NCBI GenBank assembly: GCA_035772405.1
Contig: JAYKKM010000079.1
Location: 759,001-823,000 of the forward strand
Source: Chrysogorgia sp. JL179-B06
Lineage: Eukaryota; Cnidaria; Anthozoa; Scleralcyonacea; Chrysogorgiidae
Reading direction: 5' to 3'
Length of the DNA: 64,000 nucleotides
Shown here: positions 18,523 through 32,400 of the stretch, in pieces
Layout of the letters: the number at the start of each line of letters is the position of its first letter
Numbering within the stretch: the first letter of the stretch is position 1
Program-made: the position numbers and the translations under genes
Notes under the pieces: generated by a model
Told to the model about the DNA's origin: nothing
What the model saw: only the letters and a program-made list of their open reading frames with translations
Database searches by the model: none

Positions 18523-20022
18523 TGTATACTTGTTTCTGTCTTCTTTTCATTCTACTCATTTCTTTTTCCTGTTCAGTTTTTTGTACCTCATTCAAAATAT
18601 AGTAATAATGGATCCGCAGTAATTGGCCTTCAGCTGTTGCGGTTTTCCCGCCTTCTAACTTGTATTTGTATGAATGTATTGACATATTATTGTAATCATG
18701 TAAGGCAAAGCTTAATAAAATAAAAAAAAAATAAAATAATTCGCCATATACAATAATGCGCAGGAATTGCTCAAAGAGAAAAACTCTTAAGGGACCCCCA
18801 AAAGAAAAAAATATAGATAAAAAAGAAAAAGAGCAAAATAAAAAGCAAACAGAACGATAAGTTCAAAAACTCGATATTAAAAACACGATATTATCAATAT
18901 TACAAATAGATTTTAGTCACCTGAAGTAATAATATAATAAATCATAATTCAGGTGGTATAGGATATTCCAGACTCTTGCCATTCGACAATAGTAGCTGGG
19001 TTGGAAAGTATAACTGTGTTCATTTTGACGACATTGAGTAAAACACAATGAGAACGCCATGGTTGTCGCATTATATGCTTCGCCTGTTTGGACATTCCCC
19101 CGCAATTCCACTCTTCAATGTCAAATCTTACCTAAATTTATCCACGCTAGGTTTTACTTGTCAGTCTGCACAAAGAGCTATTTTGTTTTCCTGCGTTATT
19201 CGAAGATTTGACTTGCAAAGATTCCAAGTGTAATCTTCTAACATGAGATAACAGTGAACGCTTCGCATTTTATCGCAATTGGTATCTCTATATTCTTTAA
19301 GTTTTGCAATTCAATGAGCCTCCAGCTGTGACCATTTCCAGTGAAATAATTTGCTTTCGTTTTTGGAGTGAATGAAGTAATCCCGTTATCTTCTACCGTT
19401 TTCAAGACATTTGAAGAAATTCTAATCAAGGACTATACTTAAGTCCACTCGCTGGTCTCGCTGTCTTGTTTATACACAGTGTCAGTTTCCTATATATAGC
19501 TTCCGTATTTTGTGTAGCGACAAAAATGAGAAGATAATTCGTTTGCCTCTGACACGACTGGTTTTAGAATTTTAAAAGGCCCGTTGCTGTCTCAACGCAA
19601 TCTTCATCGAATTAGACGTTTTTAGGTTCTTGTGGCAGTAAAGCATCATACAGGGGGGAAGAAAGTTGGTTGTTTTTGTGGTATTCCTTCTATAGCAGAC
19701 CCGGCTATCTGGTCAAGTATTTTGGTATACGGTGAGTTAGCACCTGAACAATCATATAATATAGATTAGTAGTTATTGCTCAAACATGTAATCGTAAACT
19801 TCACCACATTCTCTAGTTACGGAATGAGGAATTTTAACGAGCCTTGCATGCTTACAGTGGTATATGGTAACTATAATTGTATAAGGCAAGCAACACGTGT
19901 GGTGTATGGTATAGTGTATGAGTATCGGTTCAGTCACCCCTGCTGTATCCGCCCCTGAAAACTGTAATTGTTTTTATATAGTAAGCGCTGTTCCATTCTC
20001 TTCGTTCAGGTCACAGGACTAC

Positions 20023-23000
20023 ATGGTATTCTGGGAAAGAGTCTTCGCCTTTGTTCTTTTTTGGACAACAATAAATAAAGGTAAATTATTTTCTGTTTAA
20101 TCTCATGGGTCGGACCACCACTCAGGGTCTTAAAAATAATTGAAGAGGTTCATGTGCGTGGATATATGCAAATCATCAAACGATTCCATGTGATAATGGT
20201 GAAGATATGCAGAGTTTTTCAATAAGTCATTATGCAGTGTGATGTCATAAGTATGATCATTTACATATTAAACAAATCTTAATATCTCAAGAGTGAAGTG
20301 AGATATGAAAAAGTTGTAAATGGTTGGTCTTTATAGTTTCAAGAGTTCTTTCAAACAAAAGAGTTATTTTACAACTGAATTTTTCATTGCATATAGGCAC
20401 TTTACGAATTTATTGTTGTAAGAGCATTGATATTATTGCATAATGTTCCTAAAATGTCTTAGTTATTAATATTGCTAGTATTAGGAGTTTGTTTCTTAAC
20501 CCTGTATACATGAAGTGGGTTGAGTATTCAAGTTAAATCTCCCCTGTAGTTGCTCCTTGTTGTCGGTTTCGATGAAGATTATTGTATAATCTGTTCCTGA
20601 GTGAGAGATGATACATGTTTGCAAAGTCATTTATATCGATTGTAATTTTTTAATAACTTGATTCTATTCAGATGCGGTCACCCATGCAAAAACCGGTCTT
20701 TTTTATGCTGTCCGAAATGGGATTAACTTCATAGACCAAAAGGACTCCGTGCAACGCAGAATAATACAAAACTCTGAACTAACAGTAGCCGTTGACATCA
20801 ACTTCTCTGCTTCTCAAGTATATTGGTCCAATATCCGCACCAACTCTATCTACCGAGCTACTATTGATGGAAATGCAGTCGAGATTGTGGTTCAAAATGC
20901 CCGGTCATGCGAAGGCATAGCTGTGGATTGGGTATCTCATCTTTTATTTTGGACAAATTCGTATAATAAGAGGATAGAGGTATCTCATTTGGATGGTACA
21001 GACAGATGTATAATAATTAAGAGTGGTTTGGATATGCCCAGAGCAATAGTTGCTGATCCTAAGAGCAGGTATGGAAATTGAAGGGTTGAGGTTGGGGAAG
21101 GGGAGAACCACCAACCTCGTACCCAGGGTCTCATCTCCGCTTGGGGCGGGCGGCGAGCGGAGATGAGACCCTGGGTACGAGGTTGGGGGGGGGGGGTGCT
21201 GTAGCCTCCCAGTTGTCCAAAAATAGCTCTATGTTCGGGCAAAAATGGTCTCGTCATAAATTATTCTAATATTTGAATGCAACGTAATGACATTGTAATG
21301 GATTCTCATTGAGTGAATTAATCTGGCATTTCATTGTTCTTCGTTGAGCAATGGTCAGTGGCATAGCCAGGCCTGTGTCCGGGCATTGTCTAAACGTTAT
21401 CTCATATATTCAACTTGAATATACCTAATAAATTTGGTTTTGTGGCTAATTGCTTTTCCTTCCTTCTCTTCTGCCATCGTGCAACACCTTCCCCATGCGC
21501 GGGAGAGATTTTAACGGTAATTAAATGCTCTGAATCCCGCACACTACCGCGTCTAAAAAAACGAGTAAAGTGCCCTCAAATTGCAGGAAATACACTTTCA
21601 GACGATCAACGGACCCCCTAATGTATGTCCATGTTTTAACGAAAAACGTGTATATATAATAACACATTACATTTCTATAGCGCATGTTGCATGTGAATAT
21701 GTTCACATGCGCTCAACTAATTACACTTAATTTACAATGGCTAAATTTTTTGAATAAAAAGATAAGATATATACAACAAAATAACAGCATATTATTACAA
21801 TAAATACTATAAAATAATGTTGTTAGTAAAATGCAATTTTAAATAAATACGTTTTCAAGTGTTTTTTAAAAGCTACCAAATTCTTAATGTCCCTTAATTG
21901 TTTTGGCAAAGCGTTCCATACCCATGGTAGAAAAAGACTTAAAACGAGGTTTTGCAAGTAACAGTTCATCATTTGACCTTAGAGAATATCTTGAATGGCT
22001 ATTTCGTTTCACCAGATCTTGTAGATAGGAAGGAGAAATACAATGAATGGACTTGAAAACAATAATAATAACCTTGAATTGGATTCTGTACTTGACTGGC
22101 AACCAGTGCAAATTGAATAAAATAGGAGTAATGGAACAAAACCGTGGTTGGCCTGTGATAAGCCTCGCGGCAGCATTTTGCACTCGTTGGAGCTTATTTA
22201 ATAGACAAGTAGGCATTCCATATAAGAGATTGTTACAATAGTCTATTCGACTAGAGACAAGAGCATGAACTAACGTTACTGTTATCGATTTTGTTAAATA
22301 TTTCCTAATTCGTCGAATATTATGAAGATAATAAAATGCTGAACTACATATCTTGGACACGTGATGCCTCAGGCATGCCTTAGGCATAACGATGGCAATT
22401 CATGTTCTTCAGGGATATGCATTAAATAGATTAATATTGACGTCATCATTTATCAGTGCAAGTTATGCTCAGCCCCCCCCCCCTACAAAATTTTACCCGT
22501 ACGCCAATGACCACATGTATTAATAAGCCGTATTCTCATTTCAGTTCTATATTCTGGACTGACTGGGGTAATGTACCAAAAATCGAAAAGTCCTCAATGT
22601 CTGGTGGCAGTCGACAGATAGTTGTTAGCACAGACATTGTTTATCCAAACGGCTTGGTGATTGATCATGGCAGCCCTAGTAGGTTGTACTGGACCGATGT
22701 TATAGGCCCAAATTATGTTCAGTCAATAAAACTTCACGGAGGAGACAGACAAAGGTTCAAGATAAAAGGTGATGTATTTCCGTTTGGTATTACTGTCTCC
22801 AATGAGGAATTATACATTTCAGACTGGATTACTGGATCAATCTACGTTATCAAGAAAAAAAATGGAGAGTTCCACCAAATATTAACGTCTGAAACAGGAA
22901 AACAACGGACGATAATGGGATTAGCAATGTTTGATAAATCGAGACAACCTGAAGGTGAATAACGCTTGTCTATTCTGTGAACGGTCTGCCCACTGATCTC

Positions 23001-26000
23001 CAAAGAAGGCTGGATCATTACTAAGGGATTAACTGAGGATCCTATGAGGTTTTTTCTTGGATTTTGTTATCTTACCATCGACAAAATAAAATAATTTTAC
23101 TATAAAGAGGACCTGAAGAGATTTACTGATTTACTGCGACTTTGGTCCCTTAGTAATGGCCGCCGTATATATATATTGATGAGTGGGTCTACTAAGTTTG
23201 TGAGGCTGGCAAATTTGGTTGTGCATCTTGGTTGTGATGATATTTGATAACATCAAACCATCTGAATCAATAGCGTGTCACTTGCAATCAGCCATAGCTA
23301 ACTAAATACGTATAAGATGACATAGTTTGATGCTACTCCGGCTTTAAAAAGTTTTTTGACCGTAACTTTAAAGGTATCCGGTCGTTTCGCCCCCTAGTCG
23401 TTTCGCCCCCAGTCGTTTCGCCCCCAACTCAAAGTCGTTTCGCCCCCAACTCAAAGTCGTTTCGCCCCCAACTCAAAGTCGATTCGTTATTTGTAAAATA
23501 ACCAGAGACAATAAACGATCAAGACGAAGTGCTGTCTCAGTGAATGGTTTTTCTCAAAACAAAGCGTGTCCATGTTTTTTTGTCAATAACAAGCGAATCA
23601 TCCAATATATACCAAGCGCTATATGTTTCAGTGTTACAATAATATAACCGATCAAGAATTCGCTCATTTGTCTTTGAGCAATAGAATAACATTTGTCAAA
23701 ATAAAGCGTGTCTGTGTTTTTTGTCAATAACAGCGAATCATCAATATACTCAGCGCTATTTCGGTCGTGATTTATTTTTGTCAACCAGACAATAAATTAT
23801 CAAGACAAAGTGATATTTCGGATCATTTGTCTTTGACATCGCGCCTTCGCGGTGAGCGCTCTTTAACAATGAACACGATGAGTCATCATGCTCTATTTTT
23901 GTCAACCAGACTATATTTACGCGATCAAGAGTTCGCTCACTATATATTTTTTTGTCGAATTCCCCTTTTGTCCAAATAAAGCGTGTCTGTGTTTTTTGTC
24001 AATAACAGCGAATATCATCAATATACACAGGCTACTCCGAGCGCTATTTCGGCCGTGCTCTATTTTTGTCAACCAGACTATCAAGAGTTCGCTCATTGTC
24101 TAGTTGAGCAAAACAATAACTTTTGTCGAATTACCCTTTTGGTCTTTTGTGGCTGTGTTTTTTGTCAATGACAGCGAATCATCAATATACTCTGCAGCGC
24201 TATTTCGGCCGTGCTCTATTTTTGACAACCAGACTATATTATTACCGATCATGATAAAGTGCTGTTTCGGTTAAGACAAACTGCTAGTATTTCGGCTCAT
24301 TGTCTTTGTGCAATAGAATGGCGATCGCGCCTTCGCGGTGAGTGCTCTTTAACAATGAACACGATGACTCATCAGGACAAGTAATATAGATGCTATTTGA
24401 GTTACCGTGGTCCTTTGTTTCGAACCAATAATGGCCTTTGCACTGACTGCTTTTGAACAATAAACAGTGACGGGACGGCATGAAAATGTTTCATTGATAG
24501 AATAATTAATTGTAAGTGGTACTATATATAAGAGCATGACAGTTGCAGCCTTTCATTCGGTTTTAGTCTTCAACTGCATTCGGATATACTGTAAAACAGC
24601 TGCTACTTCAACGATGTCTCTAGTTCAAGATAACTGTATCCAGTGTGGATTTGCTGTTAGACCACGGCAAGAAGGGCTTCAGTGCGATGGTTGTGAACAA
24701 TGGCAGCATAGAAAGTGTAACACTGGTGTTAGTCAACGTGAATACAGGGAGGCAGTCAAATCTGGGCATGCAATTGATTGGCGCTGCACGTTGTGCACTG
24801 CCACAGGTAACATGATGGGTGATCATGGAATGTTGGACGAAAATCCAATCCCAGTCGGTGAAAGCACCAGGATAGAGGAAGACATCCAGCTATTGAGTGA
24901 GTAACAGATTATAGATTTCCACAGTTAATATTTCAGATACAAATGTCCCTACTTTAGGGGAGGAAGAAACACTTGACAGAAGTCAAAAATGAATTCAGTA
25001 TTTTTTTGCATCTATTAATAAAATGGTCTTTTCTAATACTACGATATTGCTCTTTATGAATGTATAGATCACATGCGAAACAAACATTGATGTTGTTTTT
25101 CGACTTCTGTCAATTCTTCTTCATTTACTGTATAAGAAATGAAAACCAAGAATCACATTCTGATTTGAATATAAAAGTGTCACTTTTAAAAGGATATCCA
25201 TTATCACATATTTTACATCAATAAGGTATTATAGATATAGTTATACCATGGTTTAACTTACCAACTTTTAATGTGCTGCTGGAAGCTTCGCATGGATCTC
25301 TAACTTTATCTCGTCCCCAGAGCCTGCGGTCCTTTGGACCACTTGCAGCCAAAAGGATTGCAGCCAAAAGGAACGCAGGCTCTGGGAACGAGATAGATTG
25401 ATAAGGTTTTTTCGATCATGAGTTTAATATTTGTGACAAACTTGAGTTGGGGGCCAGTCAGACTCTAGCTGGTTAGCTCGACAACTCGAAGGTTTATATT
25501 GTGTGTGCTTGTTGACAGTTATCAAATTAAATGAGTTTTTTTAATTGTATATGATGAACTTTCCGTAATTTGACCCTTTTACTAACTGTCAACAGATACA
25601 AATAGCGAAAGTGGACCGACGGGTATTCTACAATATAGCGGCGAATTCTTGATCGGTTATAAATTGTGTGGTTGACAAAAATAGAGCACCGAAACATAGC
25701 GCTGAGTATATATTTGATAATTCGCTTGTTATTGACAAAAAAACACGGACACACTTTGTTTTGACAAAAACCATGCACTAAAACAACACTTCGTCTTGAT
25801 CGTTTATTGTCTCTCTGGTTATTTTACAAATAACGAATCGACTTTGAGTTGGGGGCGAAACGACTTTGAGTTGGGGGCGAAACGACTTTGAGTTGGGGGC
25901 GAAACGACTTTGAGTTGGGGGCGAAACGACTGGGGGCGAAACGACTAGGGGGCGAAACGACCGCAATTCACTTTAAAAGTTACTGTCCATGACCCAACGT

Positions 26001-29000
26001 TTCGACACTCCAATCTAGTGTCTTCATCAGGGGTGATCGTTGTAAGGTTAGGATCTCTATTTATACCCTCATAGAACCGATGATGAAGTTATATATTAAC
26101 AAGATGCAAATAAGCTTCTGGTAATAAACCACCGTCATCGCGATTCAATGGGGGCGTGGGCGCTATTGATATGCCAAGCCTCCTTCTTTAAAACCAGAGT
26201 GCGTCAAACTATGTCTGATTTATCACCTGCATGGTTGTGTTGGGAAATTATTTGTAGGCAATATGCATAATAAGTATTAACAAACAGACAAATCACAAAT
26301 TGCAAAAACTGTCCCTGCACAAACATATTAACAAACTATGGGATGCTGCGCGTGCAAGACTGCCAGCAGTGTTACAAGTTTCACAAATAGATTTGAAAGA
26401 ACGTGGACCACTAGGGTCGTAAGTGTAAGTTTAACAAAGGTATGGGTTCATTTCCCAGTCAGGGACTCAGAAACACTTTCTGAGATTAAAAGCTGATGTA
26501 GTATGTGCATGTAAGTAATAGAGCGAGGACAACACCAAGAACGAGGGATTTATGCGGCACACAGCCCCGAGGACGCTACGCGTCCGAGGGCTGTATATCG
26601 CATAAATCCCGACGTTCGAGGTGTTTATCTGACTTATTATTATATTGAGGAGGTTTCCAACAACGTTTTGTCGATTTTGTCCACCTTGGACAAAGATTTT
26701 CCTATTTTTTTCTTCGTTTCTTATCTTTCACTTCTTTGTAGTTTCGAGTGTTTGTGGTAACAATAATGGTGGATGTAGCCATCTTTGCCTTCCAAATTCT
26801 AATGGAGTGGAGTGTTTCTGTCCAGTTGGTGTGCACCTTGAGGAAGATGGAAAAACATGCTCAAAATTCAAAGGTTCCGTTTCTGTATTTTTGTGGAAAA
26901 TAATTTTTTTAATTTAAATATAATCTGTTCTTTGACTACAGTTCTTCCCTTTTCACAATTATTATATTAAAGGGGAACTGTACCCAAAAAATAAATTACT
27001 TTTAAATAAAAGGCCTTGAAGTATAATGTTTAGAAATGTTAATAGTTTTATGGTATCTGCTCTTGTACTCGAGAAATAACGTTTTCATTTTTCATTTTGA
27101 AAATGTCATCTTCATAGACTTTTTTGCTGTTAAAGTTGACGGAAATAATCGGGAATCTGTCTGCATGAAAACCTCTTTACAGATGCCCGATTTGACGTCA
27201 TTTCCGTCAACTTTAACAGCGAAAAAGTCTATGAAGATGAAATTTTCAGCTGACAAGATATTTTACAATTTATCTCAGGAGAATCCATAGATTACAAATA
27301 TGTTAAATCCCCACAGACGTTATACGCACTTTATTTAATAGTATGCCCCATCCTTTTCTTTTTCAGATTTCCTCATTTTTGCTGATCAGATTTTACAAAC
27401 AATTTACATCATTCCAACCTCTACAACGACTCAAATTGCCCAGCGAGTGATTTTTCCAAGCAAGCATTCGATCCAGAAACCAATTGCTGTCGAATATGAC
27501 AACCATGATGACAGAGTTTATTGGACTGATAATGGACTAAAACTAATTGCGCGGGCATATCTCAACGGTAGTGGGATGCAAATACTACACAGCGGTATCG
27601 GGCAGCCTGAAGGGATAGCTATTGATAAAGTTGGTAGAAATATTTACTGGACGGACAGCGAGAGACGTGTCATTGAAGTATCCAAGTTGGACGGTACATC
27701 ACGCAATGTGTTAATGTTTGATAAATATGATAACATTTCTCGTTTTACCTTGTCTGAGAGTTAGGTCTCTCAGAGTATAGTATGTTTTAGTGATTATTTT
27801 AGATCTTAGTATTTTTATACCAAATTGTTTCTATTTATAGTAATTTGAGGGCTGCAAATTTTTCAGTTATAACTAACTGTTACGCATTTACCCTCTTGAA
27901 ATAAAGTTCTTACATTACATTACATTACATTACAATTACAAGCTCGTCGGCGAAACTGCGCGATGTCCAAGTGGACAGCGTAAATGGGTAATGATAATGA
28001 TAATGATGATGGTTATGGTGATGATGATGGTTATGGTGATGATGGTGATGATGATGATGATGATGGTGATGATGATGGTGGTGATGGTGATGATGATAAC
28101 CATAATGAATAATAATGATAATGGTAATTGGTAATAAGTTCAGAACGTTCTGAACAAAAGTATTTTGTTTTCAATCTGTCACTATTTTCAGTGTCACTTC
28201 CCAATCGGGTGACATCATCCTACCTCTTTCCTTATAAATATGCGCTCTAAGTTTCAGTTTATCAGCAGACGTAGCACTTGATAAGTTGTCTGCCGAAATG
28301 CATCGTGCTCTTTTATTTTAAGCCAATTTATTTCTCAAATCTTTAAACAGTTCTTCTAAGAACTCATTTCTCTTTCTCATCCTTTGCTCCAACATTACGC
28401 CATTATTAGATTTTGGTAAATGTGTTTATAAATAAGTAGTTTAGTTTTCAGAACGTTCTTAACTTATTACTAATCACCATGGTTAGTACGTTTTATAAAG
28501 CAATATTTAAATAAGTAGTTTAGTTTTCAGAACGTTCTAAACTTATTACTAATCACCATGGTTAGTATGTTTTATAAAGCGATATTTAAATTAAGTAGTT
28601 TAGTTTTCAGAACGTTCTAAACTTATTACTAATCACCATGGTTAGTATGTTTTATAAAGCGATATTTAAATTAAGTAGTTTAGTTTTCAGAACGTTCTTA
28701 ACTTATTACTAATCACCATGGTTAGTATGTTTTATAAAGCGATATTTAAATAAGTAGTTTAGTTTTGAGAACGTTCTAAACTTATTACTAATCACCATGG
28801 TTAGTTGGTTAGTATGTTTTATAAAGCAATATTTAAATAAGTAGTTTAGTTTTCAGAACGTTCTAAACTTATTACTAATCACCATGGTTAGTATGTTTTA
28901 TAAAGCGATATTTAAATTAAGTAGTTTAGTTTTCAGAACGTTCTAAACTTATTACTAATCACCATGGTTAGTATGTTTTATAAAGCGATATTTAAATTAA

Positions 29001-29435
29001 GTAGTTTAGTTTTCAGAACGTTCTTAACTTATTACTAATCACCATGGTTAGTACGTTTTATAAAGCGATATTTAAATAAGTAGTTTAGTTTTCAGAACGT
29101 TCTGAACTTATTACCAATCACCATGGTTAGTTGGTTAGTATGTTTTATAAAGCGATATTTAAATTAAGTAGTTTAGTTTTCAGAACGTTCTAAACTTATT
29201 ACTAATCACCATGGTTAGTATGTTTTATAAAGCGATATTTAAATTAAGTAGTTTAGTTTTCAGAACGTTCTTAACTTATTACTAATCACCATGGTTAGTA
29301 TGTTTTATAAAGCGATATTTAAATTAAGTACTGGTTTAGTTTTCAGAACGTTCGAAACTTATTACCAATCACCATGGTTATACGTTTTACAAAGCAATAT
29401 TTAAATTTGTCACCACGACAAAGTCACTATTTTTG

Positions 29436-29474
<39 letters not shown>

Positions 29475-32400
29475 GTGTAATAATACTGATAATGTAATAA
29501 TGATCATCCTCTTGTGTGTAAACGGCAAAACGAATCCGGTACCAAAACGTTCCTGATTGGTGACGAATCTGGAAATGTTTGCTCTAGTGGTCTTAGAACA
29601 ACAAATTGCTCTAGAACGAATGTAAATACTTTTCTTGAACATTTAGGTAAACAATCTTGGCGCAAAACCGCACGACAATCTGTCTGTAACAAGATATTAA
29701 CAATATATTTCACATTCAAGACTAGATCACACTTGAATATTGTTCTAAAACAGACGCATTTCGTGTTTCAACAATGTTCCATCTATTTACTAACCTATAT
29801 TTATTTACTTATTTACTTATTTATTTATCTATCACATAGTCACATATATTGGACAGAATGGGGTGCAGTCAATCCAACTATCAGTCGTGCCAACATGGAC
29901 GGATCTTCCAAGACTATCTTGATAAATAAAGAAATACGTCATATCAATGGATTAACTATAGATCATGTCAACAATTTGTTGTATTGGATTGATGCTGCTT
30001 ATGCTCATATTGAATCATACAACCTGACAAATAATGGAAGGAAAATACTTAATAATCATCACCATGGTACGTAATTATTTTTCACTTTTCTTAGAACCCA
30101 AAGATTACGAATATGTAAAATCCCCTAACCTAACCAAAAATTAAGACCAGAAAAAACAAAAAACACAAAGTTCCTTTTGAGTTATCTCTTTCAGCCATTT
30201 TCGTTCGTACCTCCTCTATACAAGTAAATTGATATATATATATATATCGAATTTGAATACAAAGGCATGTCATCCAGTCAACAATTAGATAACGAGTCCT
30301 CGTTGTCTGTGAGCGAATTGTCAACGCGAAGCCTGAGTTGACTAATTCGCTCATAGACAACGAGGACGAGTTGTCTAATTGTTTTATTAGAAACAAATTA
30401 GTGGACTATTACAAATCATGCATTCTCCAAAAAATTATCCAAAAACTCATCTGAACCCTCCCCAAAACGAGAGTTTTCTGCCATCGTTTTGAGCGCGTTT
30501 CGTCAATAGACATTACAACGGTTGAGTAACCAATCAGAATGCAGCATTTATAATGGACCATGGTCAGTTTCTACTAATATAGAATAGAAACAGAACAGGA
30601 TTATTAATAGGATTAGTTAAACCATTTGCTCCACATCTTTTTTATCGTCGTTCTCGATTTCTTTATCTAGGCTGGGGTCAACTTAATGTATATATGTTAC
30701 GTCCTTTTGGCCTGACCACCGATGGTGACCAACTTTTTTGGACAGATTGGGAGACACGTGCTGTTTATGCCGCAAAACGAAGTTCTGGTTTTAATTTCAG
30801 AACATTGGTTACCTCTCTTGGTAAACCTATGGACGTCATTTCATCTGCCGGTCAAACTACAGGTATACACTCAACTATACAATGTCTTCTGACTAAGAAC
30901 TGAGCCTACGACCTCCAGGTTTCCAGTCCAGCGATCTAAGGTGGTAGGGCTCTAGCCCTCTTTTATTTTCGTTTAAAATTTGTTTTCGTTCATATGAGAG
31001 GAGGGCCAGCCCCCTTGGCGAGATCTCGCTATTGACTAGCCGAGATCTCGCGGCCTACACTTCCATAAAAACGCACAACGTGTTTTAAGTAGTCGACAGG
31101 CGTGAACAATGTTGTGCTATACCCCATGAACGGTTATCAACAAGGTTGTTCAGCCATTAATACTGTTACAGCTTGTTAAAGTGTACCTAATCCCGAAAAT
31201 TATCTTTGTTGTGTTTGAAAGGACGTTATAAATGATGAAGGTGCTGCGTTAACCCTTTTTCAATATCAATTTTCCTTGAGTTATTTTCATCACACCATAC
31301 AGTATTAGGCAGCACAGCACAACACAGCACAACACAGCACAACACAGCACAACACAGCATAGCAGAACACACAGCACAGTACAACACAACACAACACAGG
31401 ATAGCATAGCACAACACACAGCACAGTACAACACACAGCACAGCACAACACACAGCATAACACACAGCGAGCAAAACACATTACACCATACAGTATTAGG
31501 CAGCACAATCATATAACTCGTATAATTATACCACAATTCGTTTGTTATTGTTTCAGATGTTTTTTCAAACCAAGTGAACTGCTCACATGATTATTCATTC
31601 TATAATAAAGACAGGTATTCACACAAGACATTATTGGTTAAACAACCAATGTTGGACAAACCATTATCACCAGGTTCAACTATGATTTGCTCTCCAGATA
31701 AGATATTACTTAGTGATTATAATGTACATACAGTGACATGCACTATCAGGAGCCGTGGAGGAAAGACAGACAGCTGTTCATACAGAATCTGGATCAAAGG
31801 TGAAAATATTCTTAAATACGGAGCAATCGCATAACTAGAGCCAGAGACTGAACTACTCAGCTTCTGGTAAGATAGTAAACAGCTGAAACAGCGGCAACAA
31901 CATCGACAGCAACATCGACAACAGCAGCAACAACAACAGCAGCAGCAAGAACACAACAACGACAACAAAACCACCACCATCATCACCACCACCCACCATA
32001 ACCACCAACCATCATCACCACCATCACCATCACTACCATCATCACCACTACCACCACCACTACCACCATCATCACCACTACCACCACCATCACCACTACC
32101 ACCATCATCACCATCACCACTACCACCATCATTACTACCACCATCATCACTACCACCATCATCACTACCATCATTACCACTACCACCATCATCACCACTA
32201 CCACCATCATCACCACTACCACCATCATTACTACCACCATCATCACCACTACCACCACCATCACCACTACCACCACCATCACCACCATCATCACCACTAC
32301 CACCATCATCACCACTACCACCACCATCATCACCACTACCATCATCACCACCACCATCACCACTACCACCATCATTACTACCACCATCATCACTACCACC

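Larger units (their letters stand above)
17301..20022. other. Spacer between NUBPL-like gene and receptor gene A
   Basis: Head-to-head spacing of two divergent genes. Contains a tRNA-type SINE fragment (17895-18125, B box GGTTCAAATCC), an (ATTT)n tract, a (CTGT)n tract and AT-rich unique sequence. An ATG at 17403-17405 (minus) opens only 18 codons. No other gene seen. Confidence 0.6.
23373..25969. mobile_element. 2.6-kb long-terminal-inverted-repeat DNA transposon
   Basis: The left arm starts GGTATCCGGTCGTTTCGCCC, followed by tandem GTCGTTTCGCCCCCAACTCA units (about 23379-23470), then a segment with CAATAAACGATCAAGACGAA. The right arm (about 25600-25969) is its inverse with more units. Arms are about 280-450 bp. 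The direct repeat ACTTTAAA flanks it (23365-23372, 25970-25977). The uninterrupted target is preserved at 53275-53295. Long arms with an 8-bp duplication fit a MULE/Foldback-type element, but no DDE transposase is seen. Interior 23700-24500 holds further reshuffled arm-like repeats (TTTTTGTCAATAACAGCGAA). Confidence 0.85.

Noticed and set aside
18422..18723. Cys/Leu/Val-rich frame resembling a membrane protein
   Set aside because: Encoded by the CTGT microsatellite.
23767..24171. Short frames rich in Phe/Ser/Cys within the long-TIR transposon
   Set aside because: Lie in arm-derived tandem repeats; no conserved domain seen.
28434..29400. Possible CRISPR array (regular 80-bp repeats)
   Set aside because: No unique spacers; whole units repeat and the context is an animal intron.
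31226..31536. Cys/Leu/Val-rich minus frames
   Set aside because: Encoded by the CACAACACAG repeat.
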